NCBI GenBank assembly: GCA_022749755.1
Contig: CM040444.1
Coordinates: 17,033,274-17,097,273 of the forward strand
Direction of reading: 5' to 3'
DNA from: Azadirachta indica
Lineage: Eukaryota > Streptophyta > Magnoliopsida > Sapindales > Meliaceae
DNA length: 64,000 nt
This document shows, one piece after another, positions 24,401 to 35,950 of this stretch; the stretch's first letter is position 1, and every line of letters starts with the position of its first letter. The notes below the pieces were generated by a model. That model did not search any database. It was not told the DNA's origin and worked only from the letters and a program-made list of their open reading frames with translations. A program made the position numbers and the translations under genes.

Positions 24401-26086
24401 TTACATATTTTCTTATATTATTTGTAGAATGTTACATTTAAATACTTCTAACAGTTAAGATTACATCTCACATGTGCATTAATTATAATGCATTTATTAC
24501 ACATTAATATATATGTAGATTTAATCTCAACCTTTAAAAGTGTCTAGACCCAATAATCTACAAATAGTATAAGAAATTGTGCAAAATTAAGAGACCGCCA
24601 ATGCGTCCCTGTTATATATATATATATGCCTTTGTTTAAAACTGTTGGGTGTAACTATTTGCCTCCTCATCCCCTACCCCTCCCCTTCTCCCGAAATGGA
24701 AAATATTTGCATAATTGGCGTACCAATTATTTCAACTCCATACTCACCTGGTATAGGTCTGCATATGTAATCTTTGGATGTTTAGCCTTTACTGCTTCTG
24801 GCAAACGAAAAAAAAAACACCATTTCATAAAGAAGTCCATGCCAAAACAGGCTTCACACATATAATTAACTTGATAAATTTGAAATCAAAATCATTTTCA
24901 TGAGGTCAGCAATTTTCAATGTCCATTAAACTTGTTATTGAAGAAAATTTTACACGATAACTCAACAAGAAGTTCAGCAGTCCTGCAAAAAATATAACCA
25001 ATCAAAGAATTTTCTTTATCATTATATAATAATAATCAGTACAATAACCTAGTTCACATTTCTCGTTCATTTGAATTCACTACCGTGCTTAGCAATAAAA
25101 ACAGAAGGAAACCTATGTTTTTTTCTAATTGAAAAAGGCCACATGTGCATATTTCTTTATAGTGGATATTGTTAATCAAATCGGATAAAAATAGTATGTA
25201 GGATGCTTTTGATAAAGCGAGCAACTCACTCATAAAGTCATAAGTAGAGACTTGCATATAACTACTCATTAGTAAACATAAACATATGACTGCTTGACAT
25301 ATACTTTCAGCCAAGAATGAAAATGCAACATGAAACTCAACATGGAAACTAACATCTTAAACCCCTGAAGCCCATTATTGTCTTAAATTGACATCACATG
25401 AATTTCATGTCTAGCAATTGCCATGCTAATTCAAACTATTCAACTAGACCAAAATTATCAATAACCATCAGTCATGGCAAATCTCAACCATCACAACACA
25501 AACATGATTACTGTTACAGCGGCAGCTCTACAATCACCAACAGTATACAAAGTTTACATGATAATTAATTCTTTTTTACATTAAATTGCTTCCGGCTAGA
25601 CAAAATAAGATAGTAAATTTGCTGGCCATTATTACTTTCTATATTCAGTTTAGTCGTTACAATCATTTTGTATTCATGCATGACTATGACTACATAAAAA
25701 CATATAGTTTTAAACTTGTAGTAGGAAGAAAAGAGAAAACGCTAACCACAAAAATCAATAGCGATTTTCAAGCCGCTATTGGCGCCATGAGAGTACTCCT
25801 CTTCGTTCCTTATCGAACCATTCGGTCCGCCTGTCTTCGTGTTCACGTCATACGTTCCAGCATCGTGCCAACTTCATGAAAAAATAAAACAAAAAAAAGA
25901 TATAAAATTAAGTTTCCTTCCTTCTAATATTCAGTTGTGTTTTCTAGAGAAGGCAGAGAGAGAAAGAGTGTACGCTAAACGGAGCATAATAGGAGCGCAG
26001 TTTTTCTGAGCGATAAGAGCGCGGAGATCGCGACGAGCTTTGTCGATATCCTTGAGGTATTCAGTATCGACGACCGGTAACGCCAT
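21424..26086 (-). CDS. APX3: L-ascorbate peroxidase, peroxisomal membrane type (9 exons, 285 aa)
   Basis: Haem class I peroxidase that reduces hydrogen peroxide with ascorbate. Exons 26086-25974, 25871-25747, 24797-24748, 23963-23898, 23820-23772, 22936-22854, 22764-22685, 22575-22473 and 21612-21424 sum to 286 codons with stop. Distal residues Arg36, Trp39 and His40 lie in [13 protein letters not shown]. Proximal haem ligand His160 is in [11 protein letters not shown]; Arg169, the ascorbate-contact position, and Trp176, the radical-site position, are in [12 protein letters not shown]. The last exon adds a C-terminal extension with a membrane segment at about 257-277 and a basic tail (EVRKKMK). 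That is the tail-anchor signal that sends APX3-type enzymes to the peroxisome membrane with the catalytic domain cytosolic. Length is close to Arabidopsis APX3 (287). Intron 3 carries a MITE; the last intron (about 860 nt) shows no recognisable element. Confidence 0.96.
24375..24609. mobile_element. MITE in intron 3 of the ascorbate peroxidase gene (family A, copy 1)
   Basis: About 235 bp hairpin-forming element. The left arm from GGGAGAAGGATCAGTA and the reverse complement of the right arm share TTTCTTATA..TATTTGTAGA, CTTTTAA/CAGTTAAGATT-like words and further matches over about 95 bp. It is flanked by TA-rich DNA on both sides (GATATATAT and TTATATATATATAT). The centre, with GCATTAATTATAATGCATT, resembles the centre of the element at 34279-34507, so the two belong to one family. 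No coding capacity. Confidence 0.6.
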
Positions 26087-27053
26087 CGGAGCTCACTTCT
26101 CTCCCTAACGAACCGTGACAGTTACGAGAGCTTTAGTGGTTGAAGAAGAAATGGTCAGTGAAGACGGACCTATCGAAGAAGATTAGATTAACTAATGGAG
26201 CTGTAATCTGATGCAGTCGAGCTTGTTTTATGCGTATTGAGACCACTGCGTGGCAGACAGCTACTGGTGAAAGATGTTATAAAAGGTCGCAAAAATAAAT
26301 TATTATCTTTACCTTATCTTCTCCAAATTTTACCAAAGTCAAATCCAGTAAAATTCAATTTCGCTTAGATTCACAATTTGGTTCATTTAATATTTCGAAG
26401 ATTATTATAATTGCGTGAATTTAGTATGACAATAACTTTTACTCGATTTAAAATAATAAATAATAATTGTATCTGACGAGGTAATACATTGTGATTTCTG
26501 TTTTTTCCCCCTTTTTTGTTGTTTGGGAGTAAAACCAAGAATCTCTCCAAATTTGACTAACGTACATATGGACACAAAGTCATTTGTTACGCAATTTATT
26601 AAAAGATAAAAACTCAGTAAGTATCCTAATTTGAATAGCTTCCCAAAATACTTTCAAAACATCCAAATCACCTCGATTATAAACAAGCATTTAAAAATAA
26701 ATTCAATAAAACATTTCTCATAATAAAACTGATTCTATTTGACTCGTGTCTTTGAATGTAATATTATCAAATAACTTTTAGAAACTAATATTTCACCAAC
26801 CACAAACCGCCAATCTCCTTCTTCCTCTGTATTGAGAATGATCCATGAACAAACCAAACATAAATCATAAATGCAGGTCACAGAAAGCACAGCCTAAAAT
26901 CACAAAAGGTATTCTATGTGATTAATATTATTATTACAAACATGTACACAAAAGACAAACAACAAATTGATCTGTCATGTATTCTGTGCAAAATGCACTA
27001 TACTAACAACAAAATCCCAATAAAAGAAAGAAGATATGAAAAACTCAATGTAC
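26087..27053. other. Spacer between peroxidase 5' end and synaptotagmin 3' end
   Basis: About 970 nt. The side near 26087 must hold the peroxidase leader and promoter; the side near 27053 holds the synaptotagmin 3' UTR. Composition is AT-rich and I see no gene, strong TATA box or repeat. Confidence 0.6.
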
Positions 27054-30000
27054 TCATTTAGCAGTTCTCCATTGCAACTCAATCTGGATTCTGCCGTTCT
27101 TCGAGTCAATGAGATGGTACTTCTCATTGATTCGCCTGTTGCTAACAACATCTGAAAGATTGATGTCGACATAACCCAGGGATTCCTGATCACAAAATAC
27201 AAGGTTGCAGTTTAAGAAAGATGTGCACAAAAACGTTAATGCATCTTAAACAGACAAAATTTCGGTAAAGCTCATCAAGAATAAGCCACAGACATAAAGG
27301 TCGTCATCAACAAGTAATTTCGAAATCGTAGTTTCTTGTCACCTTGCGTTTAAAATTATGCTTTAACTCTATGATTAGATCATGAAAAGAATGCGAGACA
27401 TAAGACGAAACATGTGAAGTTGCTTTACACAATATGTTCAATTTTTGCAATATCTTAACACTTCTCCTTGCCTTTATCTCATACTTACTTAGATCTAAAC
27501 AAAGCAAAAGAACCAAGTCTTAGATCACAGTAATTCATTTGTGGCATGTGGTTGGACACAAACAATTGCACAAATCCCTACCTTTTGCTAAGTAATTTTC
27601 TAAATTTTTACATATGATTCACTTTTTATCATAGAACAAAGACATGAATCATCATCTATATTATTCCTAAATATCTTAAAAATGTGGCTTCAAGCTATAG
27701 CAAATAATGGAGATTCCACTAGATCTGTTGACGAAATGAGGTATAAAGATCGTAGCAAATGAAAAAAGTACACGACGACAACCACCAGAAAGGAACATTC
27801 TTCAGTCAATAGCATTCTTCTCTGTGCATCATTTGGGTACAAGATGAAACACAAAGGAAAAGAATTTTCAATCAATACCTTTGGATGCAGCAGTCCAATC
27901 CTTGATGAGGAACTGCAAACTTCCACATGTAATCTATCATTAATAGGAGGCTCCTCTAGCATGAACTGGAACTCCTCTTCCCATCTTGGATCTCTATTCT
28001 TCTTTACATGCTGTACAAGTGAAAGGCCAATGTTATTCATAAAATAAACAAAAAATCATTCACAAATCTCAGGATTTAAAAATGTTATATACAAGTTCAA
28101 AATAATGATAAAAGACCAAGAGAGAAGTTCTTCTATACGCAGAAAGATAAAGGCTGAATATGCAAACCAATAAAAATCCTTAAATGGCAGTGCTAGTGTA
28201 CCTTAGTTTTTCTCTCCTCCCCTCTAAAAATTAGTCGCACATAAGGATTAGTGTGGTGTTTCCCTTCAACATCCTGAGCTTCGTGGACTATAACTGCAAG
28301 CAAACCTCCACCAGCTGGCGTATTCTCAGGAGCCTTTTGCACCATTTGCGACTCTTCAAAAGTTGTTGGTAAATCATCTTCTTTAAATGGTTTATAAAGT
28401 AGTTCCACTACAAGCTGTCCACGTGCCTTCTCATTTTGAACATCATTTAAGTCCATGGTTTTGAGAAGGTCAAGAGTCATAACTTTTGGCTCTTCAGGGG
28501 TAAGCTCTTTCAAAGGAACAACATTTATTCCCATCTTGTCATGCTTGCCAACCTAAAATAGGAGAAAAGCAGCTTAGACAACATGGAAACAAATTAAAAC
28601 TTCTGACCACTGATTTGAAATAACATACCTGCTCCCAATCATAAACATTAAGCTCTAAAGCCTGGGACTGTGGATCTCTAACGGTAAAATTAAATTCCTC
28701 ATTCCATTCAGGGTTCAAGTTCTTGTGCTTCACAGTGGTCTTTTTTGATGGAAGCTTATCCTCACTGAGCTTTAGTTTCACATAAGGATCTGATCCACCC
28801 AAAAGATCTTTCTTTCTCAGGTTCATAGCCTTCACAACCTTCACATGGAGAATTCCCACAGGTCTCCTGTAGGCTCTGCATATTGCAATTAATTCAGTCA
28901 GCTGAAACAAAAGTGATTCAAATAGGGTCATAACTCCTAAAAGAATTTTCAAGGTCTGGACAGACATACTTAGATGGATCCAAAATTGGTACTTCCAGGG
29001 TTTTGGGCCAGAGATACATGTTGGCCACCTGATTTTTGATAAGCTCCTGCATAAAGAACTCAGAAATTTTCAAAACCAACAATTGGCAACTACTTATATA
29101 AATAAATCTAGCTATGCAAGATGAAACCCACAAAAAGAAAAAGGAAAAAAGAAAAGAGAGAGAGAAAAAGAGAATCATATGTCAAATGTGTAAAGGAAAG
29201 TTAATGTCCTTGAAGAAGAAATTAGGCACAAATAAGCCAACTTAGGCACAAATAAGCCAAAGCAAAATAACCAAATAATAAAAATAATACCTCACATGGA
29301 TGCCAATGAAAAATACAACTACAAAAATGAATAGCATAAGATTATTTGCTGAATGATACCTCTTACAACAACTTAATGAGCGACCAGCTCATCCAGAAAT
29401 AGGACATGCTAGTGCAACATGCATCACAAAGATTCCACATAGGCTACTATAGATCCACTGATAGGAGATGAATAAGATTGGCATATTTTCCCGAATGAAA
29501 AAAATCTCTAGCCCTTTCCGGTTAGTTTTAAAAGAGCTGAATTAGTACTAATGTCAGATAAACAGAAAAGTAGTCTAATAACTATGCCCTCCTTCAGAAA
29601 TGCCATCTTAAGAATTTAAGAAGAGCTTATTTACAAGCTAAATATAAGCATAATGACACAAAACACAGTACAAATTACCAAAAATGACCAAAACATCAGT
29701 ATGAATATACCTGAACAAACCTGTAAAGACCAGGTATCGACATAAGATCAGCTCCTATGAGCTTGAGTCCAAAGTCAACATGAGGCTGCAAAGGAAAAGC
29801 TGAGTAACCAGTAGAACAAAATAACTTACAAAGGCTAAAAGAATTTTCTTTGTGAACAGTTCTTTCCATTGATATTCTCTAATTAAGATCTTTTATATCT
29901 GTATAAATACGGAATGATCCAAAGCATACACATTACACAGTAGAATAGCCATATTCCAGCCTAATCTTTTTCAATGTTCAGTCTATGAACCAGCACCAAA

Positions 30001-32137
30001 TGGTACAAGTACAGGTCCAACTAAGGAAATTCCTAAACCATCCAGGACAATCATTCTCTTTTAGAGTTCTTTTAACTTTCTTAAATAGATAGCTTAAAAT
30101 AGGAGTAAAACCAACTTTTTCATATTACATGTTGGAATAAGGAAATTCATTCATATTTGAATATAATGTTATCAATTATACAAACCTTCTCCATCAGAGA
30201 CACATAGATATTGGCAAAACAAGGAAAAGTAGGAACCAAGGGCTTCAGAGTAATACGTGGTGAAGCAAAAACTTGCAAATCCACCACCTGAAATTTTGCA
30301 AACCATGTAGAATTAACCACAGATTCTCAATACTCTCCCTCCCTCAGAAATAAATAACTTGATGTTGAAAGATTTTCTTTGTTCAGTAGCAGAAAATATC
30401 AACCTGAACTGTTGCCTTCAAACCAAATGCTTTAACTGCAACAGTGACATTAGGATTTCCAGCCCATTTTAGGCATGGTTCCATAATCAACTCTTTCTCA
30501 TCTGTAACATAAGCTTTCATACCTGGCACAAATAAGAACCCACATCAAGAAATCTTTAAATCTATTCCAACTACCGCAAACATCTGAGAAAGTAATTTTT
30601 AAACCTATTTCTTCTTTAAAAATTTCCTTAATCATCAAAATCAAGGAACATCTGTAAAAAGATTCTAGGAAGAATAAAACTTATGAAGCATATAAGGTCT
30701 ACTAACCTTGAAAAGTTGGTGGTAGAGTCCCTAAAGTAAGTGTTTCAAATTCAACAGAGTCAATTTTATATTTAGGAATTTGTTCTGCAATTATTGGCGT
30801 GGCAATATTCTTCACAGTCTTACAAATAGCCTGTGTACGAGAAAAAGAGAGTCCAACACAATGAGCAAGAACAAGAAACAAGGAGCTACAGGCTGGCAAT
30901 ACATTATATTCAAGTAACTTGTCCAGCCAAACCAAACCTTGTCAAGATAAGGCCACATGTATTCGAGGAACTTGTTCAGCCAGTCAACCTTCATAAAAGA
31001 AGAACAAAATCATCAAAACCTAATGCATCCAAGGATAGAGAATAACATATGCAGAAGTCATGAACATTAGTAACATACGCGATCATAGTCAGGATTTTTC
31101 ACCCAAAATGGTATCTCTGGAAGCATCTGCTGCAAAGATTCTGTATCCCGCTCAACTAATGGACGAATCTCAGGATTCTGGCCAAGCAAACCAAGCAAAT
31201 TCAGCTAATACAGATGAAAAGGTATATAGTTTCAAATACTCAAACTATCTTCTTTCTTTATACAATAGACAACTGGCAGAACTCCTCTTCTCAAGTTGGG
31301 AGCAAAAAGAAAACAGTGGGTAAAACTGCGGTTAATGGGGCAGAGTAGCATCTTTCCTCAAATTAAGGCTATGTTCGGAATTAAGATATTCTGCTTCTAA
31401 AACAAAAACTGTTGTCAGATAAAATCGTTAAATGTCAAATATAAATAGAAAAATGAGTAACCCATGCCAAAGGTTAGTGTTTATCAAACACTTCAACTGT
31501 TACATTTTCAAAGCACACCAATCCCAAATTAAGCCTAAAGACTCCACATCTTAGTCTCTAAACAATTCCAGACTGTAGTAATCAACTCAACTTTGACTTG
31601 CTCTGACTTCCTGTAAATGAAGTCCATTAAACTTTTACACTGCTACTATTATCATCATGCATATGTTTTTACCATAGCCGACATTGAAGGGATCAATGAC
31701 TGCAGCTAATTGTTTTTGACGCAACCAGATTCAGATCAAAGCGGTTATTTTACGGCATAAAATTCCATGAAAATGGAGTCACTAAATAAAGTAATACTGT
31801 TCCATACACTAATTAAACAAGCTCTAAGAAGTCTAAAATTCTCCGTTAAAAGCTTAACTATCGCAGTGCAGACCGTTCGCCGGCCGAAGAGTAGAAGAAA
31901 ATTGAAGCAAAAATAAATCTGAAAACTCTCGAAGTTTAAATTCATGACCAGTACAGTAAACAAACAAACATTTACGTTTAGCAATAATTTAAATTACAAT
32001 GAAACTAAGTAAAAAACTTAAACTACCTTGACGTCGGTTGGCTGAAAGTAGATGAAAAGGAAGTAACCAATCACAAGTCCAGCCGAAATTCCGACGCTGA
32101 ATCCACAAAATCCTAATATTGTACTGATAAAACCCAT
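27054..32137 (-). CDS. SYT1: Synaptotagmin/extended-synaptotagmin, SYT1-like (12 exons, 539 aa)
   Basis: Tethers endoplasmic reticulum to plasma membrane and transfers or binds lipids. Exons: 32137-32027, 31177-31079, 30988-30938, 30830-30707, 30522-30404, 30287-30186, 29785-29711, 29046-28970, 28875-28629, 28552-28202, 28010-27879, 27185-27054; 540 codons with stop, close to Arabidopsis SYT1 (541). Residues 1-31 form an N-terminal membrane anchor (MGFISTILGFCGFSVGISAG). The SMP lipid-binding domain spans about 67-250 (FWVKNPDYDR VDWLNKFLEY ... GLYRFVQELI). C2A is about 257-350 with acidic loops (GGSDPYVK and DWEQVGKHD), so calcium binding is expected. C2B is about 416-510; its first loop reads EGKHHTNPYV without the usual Asp pair, so calcium binding is doubtful. 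The spacing of exons follows the plant SYT pattern. Intron 1 carries a small repeat element. Confidence 0.95.
29222..29260. repeat. Two-copy 20-bp tandem repeat in a synaptotagmin intron
   Basis: TTAGGCACAAATAAGCCAA occurs twice in direct succession, with one base between, in the intron between the exons at 29046 and 29711. Confidence 0.9.
31366..31536. mobile_element. Small hAT-like MITE in synaptotagmin intron 1 (family C, copy 1)
   Basis: About 170 bp. The left end AGGCTATGTTCGGAATTAAG and the reverse complement of the right end (AGGCTTAATTTGGGATTGGT) form an imperfect inverted repeat. The internal words TGTCAAATATAAAT, GTTAGTGTTTATCAAACACT and ATTTTCAAAGCACA recur in two beta-galactosidase introns. 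No coding capacity; the hAT-like label rests only on the look of the ends. Confidence 0.5.
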
Positions 32138-34278
32138 CTCTCACTTTCTCTCTAAATTTTCCCGGTATCCAAACAGCCTTCTTACTCACAAATTTCTCGT
32201 CTCTCCCTCAATAACTGTTCATGGGACAAATCTTTTTAACAAAGAAAGAAAAGTATATTAAATGCGCACTACCCGATCAGATATTACAAAGAGGTCAAAT
32301 GACGGAATTGACCTTGACCGACGAAGGGAGAAGATCTGTGGAGAAGGTGAAAGGTCGAAGCAGGGGCTGAGAGGGAATGCAAAATAAAAGACGTTCGTGT
32401 TAAAGTCCAAAACGGGGCGTTTATTACAAGATTTTGTTTTACATTTTTAAAAAAATGCCACGTCGTTTTGGATTTTCTGCGTGGTCCCGTTTCTGATATG
32501 GGCCCACGACTTCATATCGGCCTGTGGGAAATGCCACCTGTGACCTTTTAGGGTCCGAGAGTGGTGAACCAATAGCTCCAGTCGATCTTAGCCTAAAATG
32601 GAAATATAAAATAAACTAAATATTGAAAAAAGGCTATTTTCCGAATACCAAGACTACCCATCCAACTTGATGAAACGAAAAGTGATTGGCGTGGGTGTTA
32701 TGGTCTTTTAGTCATGATAAATTGATTCTAAGTCAAGTATCTATCGAAACTATGCCCAATCCCCCGGCTAAGGAACAGGCCGATGAAATCCATGTTCTCT
32801 GATAAAATCACAATAGCTTCCTCGGTAATTGTAATTTTACAGTTGATTACGATCCAACACAACAACTAGCCTATAATTTTCTCGATTTCGTCTCCCAAAA
32901 GGGGCGCTTCATTTTCCCTTAGCATCTTGACTCTCTCTGCTTTAGCAAATGCTGTAGCTTTATGAGCTGTGATCATCGTTATTTTCTCCTTAATTCTACA
33001 TTCCTCTCTAGTCGAGAATCTGACGACTCAGAGCCTTTCTGATTTGATTCTACCTGGGAATAATTCGTTATTGTTTTTCAACTTCTGCTGCATCCTACCC
33101 TAAAGAGACAAGAAAATCTAGCTTGTGTAGGAATTATTCGCAAGATATTGTTAATATAAAACTTTATAGGCGTAGGATAATGCGATGCTGGCAATTCTTA
33201 TGACGTTATTGAGATAAAATATATCTGTATTTATGAACATATAAAACTTTGTTCGAGATGTTAATATCTTTTTAATAAAACGGGTCGGGTCTTTAGCCGC
33301 GCCTAAAAAGCCCATAAACCGAAGACTAGGCTCATTGAATGGACTTCTTCTGCCATGATGTATGGACCGACTTTTATCAGTGTCGTTGTCCGACCAAGAT
33401 CCAGTAAGCTACAGTGTATAGCCTTTTCTGTACAAGGCTTTCTTTTATTTGTGAGTAAAATGATTCGACAAGTTGATTAAACAATTCAATTCAATTAACC
33501 CAAGCATATTTATTTTATTTTTTTTATATATTTTGATATTATTTATTATTTACAATCTATTTGCAATTCTGCTCACAATTAGCAAAAACTCTACTGATAA
33601 AAATGAAAAGATACAGATACAGTTATAACACACTTAATATACAGAGATCTATTTTTTACGGGAGAGAGATTTATCCAAAATTTTTTTTAGGGAGTCAATT
33701 CACATTTTGTAGGAAATTACCAAAACAACTCAACTGTCATTTGGTGGGGAGTGAGTTTGATTTTTACCATCAAGCCAAAGGCCTAATGGCTCCTTTATTT
33801 TTTTTAAATTATTTAAAATGATAAATTTTTAACAATTTTATTAATGTTTGATATTCACTAAATTATGAATTAAAGTATTCAACTTAATAGTAACAGTATT
33901 AAACTTAATAGTTTTACCAATACTTGTAACAAACGCTAACATTTTAACTGTAGGGCTCATCTATGAGAATTAGTAATTAAAATTCTTATCTTGTGGATGT
34001 TCATATTTTTTAAAGTCCCAACTTGTCAATAATACGTCCCACTATTAAATTTAGCTAATTTAGATAATCACTATGACATATTCCAAAAATTACTCATATA
34101 AAATTGAAGTAATCTTTTGTCCATCCAATTATTCGACGGATGCTAAGTATTGACGTTTTAGGTATAAATTTACTAGAAATTTTAATAGGTATAGGTACAT
34201 ATATAGTATAATTTAGGTATTTTAAGAGTTTACGTCTGATAGAGGTATATCTATATTATAAAATATGTATATATATAT

Positions 34279-34507
34279 GGGACAAGATCAGTAAGTTTTT
34301 TTTTTATATAAAATCTTATATCAATTGTAAACTATTGGATGTAAATATAACCACATTTAAAGGTTAAGATTGCATATGACATATGCATTAATTGTGAATG
34401 CATTAATTATACGGTCAGATACAATCTTAACCGTTAGATGTGATTATATCAAATAGTTTACAATTGATGTAAGATTTTATGTAAAAAAAATAGTTACTGA
34501 TCCTACC
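34279..34507. mobile_element. MITE inserted in a (TA)n microsatellite (family A, copy 2)
   Basis: About 229 bp with near-perfect inverted arms of about 95 bp: the left arm starts GGGACAAGATCAGTAAG and the reverse complement of the right end starts GGTAGGATCAGTAACT. Both continue with AAAATCTTA(T/C)ATCAATTG, TAAACTATTGG/TTTGAT and GGTTAAGATTG. The whole element folds as a hairpin. It is bordered by TATATATATAT on the left and (CT)n(AT)n on the right. Related to the intron element at 24375-24609. No coding capacity. Confidence 0.7.
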
Positions 34508-34536
34508 TCTCTCTCTCTCTCTATATATATATATAT
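34507..34536. repeat. (CT)n(AT)n compound microsatellite
   Basis: About eight CT units followed by about eight AT units, directly abutting the right end of the family A MITE. Confidence 0.85.
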
Positions 34537-35950
34537 GTTAATATATACGATATAGTCCAGAGATTTCTTATAAATGTTTTCATCGGTACAAGCATGACAT
34601 GGTAGATAGGATTTTGTTGAGATTTTTGGTGGGTACATTTGTGTAATATAACTTGGAGTTTACTGGACATCTTATTGATATCTTAATCAGGCCTACATAC
34701 ATGATATAACTCATGAAGTTTAAGTGTATAATTTAAGAGTTTTTCATAAGTATTACTAATTTTATAATAGGAGTTTTATTGAAAAATTTTGATGGATGGA
34801 ACTTTCATTGTCAAGCTAAAGCATGGATCTCACATTTTTGTAGCTTAATTTAATCCTGAATTGATTTTTTTTTAATATTACATACATGTACAGACTACTA
34901 ATATTACATTAAAATTATATCGAGAACTTGTGATAGATTCACATATGACATAAACCGGATAACTTCACTTAATTTGAATGATATTTTGGCCTCACATGAA
35001 AAAAAAAGTTTATTCACACTCAAATACAGTGGGCCTCACATAAATGATAGGTATCATTTTCTAAATATAAAAAATAAGCGTTACTAATTGCCGCCAGCAA
35101 AATTTGGAGTCTAACCTTCTTTACCACTCTGCAAAGTTCGAGTGACAATTCTGAGTTGATATTTGAATTTTGTGTTAAATATATAAATCAATATTATAAA
35201 TAATTAATGTTTTAATTGTGAAAAACCTATCTATTCAGCAACACATAAACTCAAAAATATCATTAATCACAATTGAGTGTTAATTAATTATATTATTATT
35301 TTAATTACGTGTTAATTAATTAACTAGTTAACACACAACAAAGAAGAAAAACCCATAATAATTAACAAAATTCCATTAAATTACAGATGTTGATTGTGAC
35401 ATAAAATCAAACAGGTACATTACATTACGTTAAACCTAATAAGATTTAACAAACAACTAGTAATTTAGCACCCGATAGAAACGCAACGCGACGCACCGCA
35501 CCCAAACCTAAGCGCCAAAGCTGAGAAGTATTCACCGCCATGCAAGCTCACCTCCTTCTTATATTCCCTTCTTTGCTTTTATCTCATCATCTCCGTCGTC
35601 ACTTTTTTTCCTTATAAAAAAATCAAAATCCATTCTTTTTCTTTTTTCCTCTTTATTATTCCCCCTTCTTCCCTCACTCATTAGGGTTTTGTTTTTCCTT
35701 TCTCACGTCTCACCCTCTATTCTCTCTCGTTCTGTAGAGGAATTAGACTTTAATTGTAACGATTCTTCAATTGGGTGATCGTAATTTGGCGAGAATTTTG
35801 CGATATTCTTGTCATTCTCTTCGTTTTTGGAATCTAGGGTTTTGATTTGATGCGGTGAGATGCAGGTTGGAATTGGATCGGGAACCGTCTGATCGCTTCG
35901 CTCGGGTAATCGAGCGAGCGACGTCGTACCGATTTTGGAGGCGTTTTTGT

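Larger units (their letters stand above)
32138..35950. other. Divergent intergenic region, synaptotagmin / UPL3
   Basis: About 3.8 kb. Near synaptotagmin it has a CCACGTCG word (about 32459) and a TGGGCC word (about 32500), typical of plant promoters. It then becomes AT-rich, holding the MITE at 34279-34507 next to a (CT)n(AT)n tract. The last 400 nt before UPL3 are pyrimidine-rich, with a TTAGGGTTTTG telo-box-like word at about 35681, consistent with a UPL3 leader. No gene seen. Confidence 0.6.

Noticed and set aside
29160..29170. Synaptotagmin exon 8 extended upstream as part of a larger exon
   Set aside because: The upstream sequence is Phe/Leu/Ser-rich intron, and the acceptor at 29047-29048 gives exactly the conserved ELIKNQVANMYLWPK.
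35855..35950. Earlier ATG at 35855 in frame with [11 protein letters not shown] of UPL3
   Set aside because: The 32 extra residues do not look like any UPL3 N-terminus, whereas [11 protein letters not shown] is the family start.
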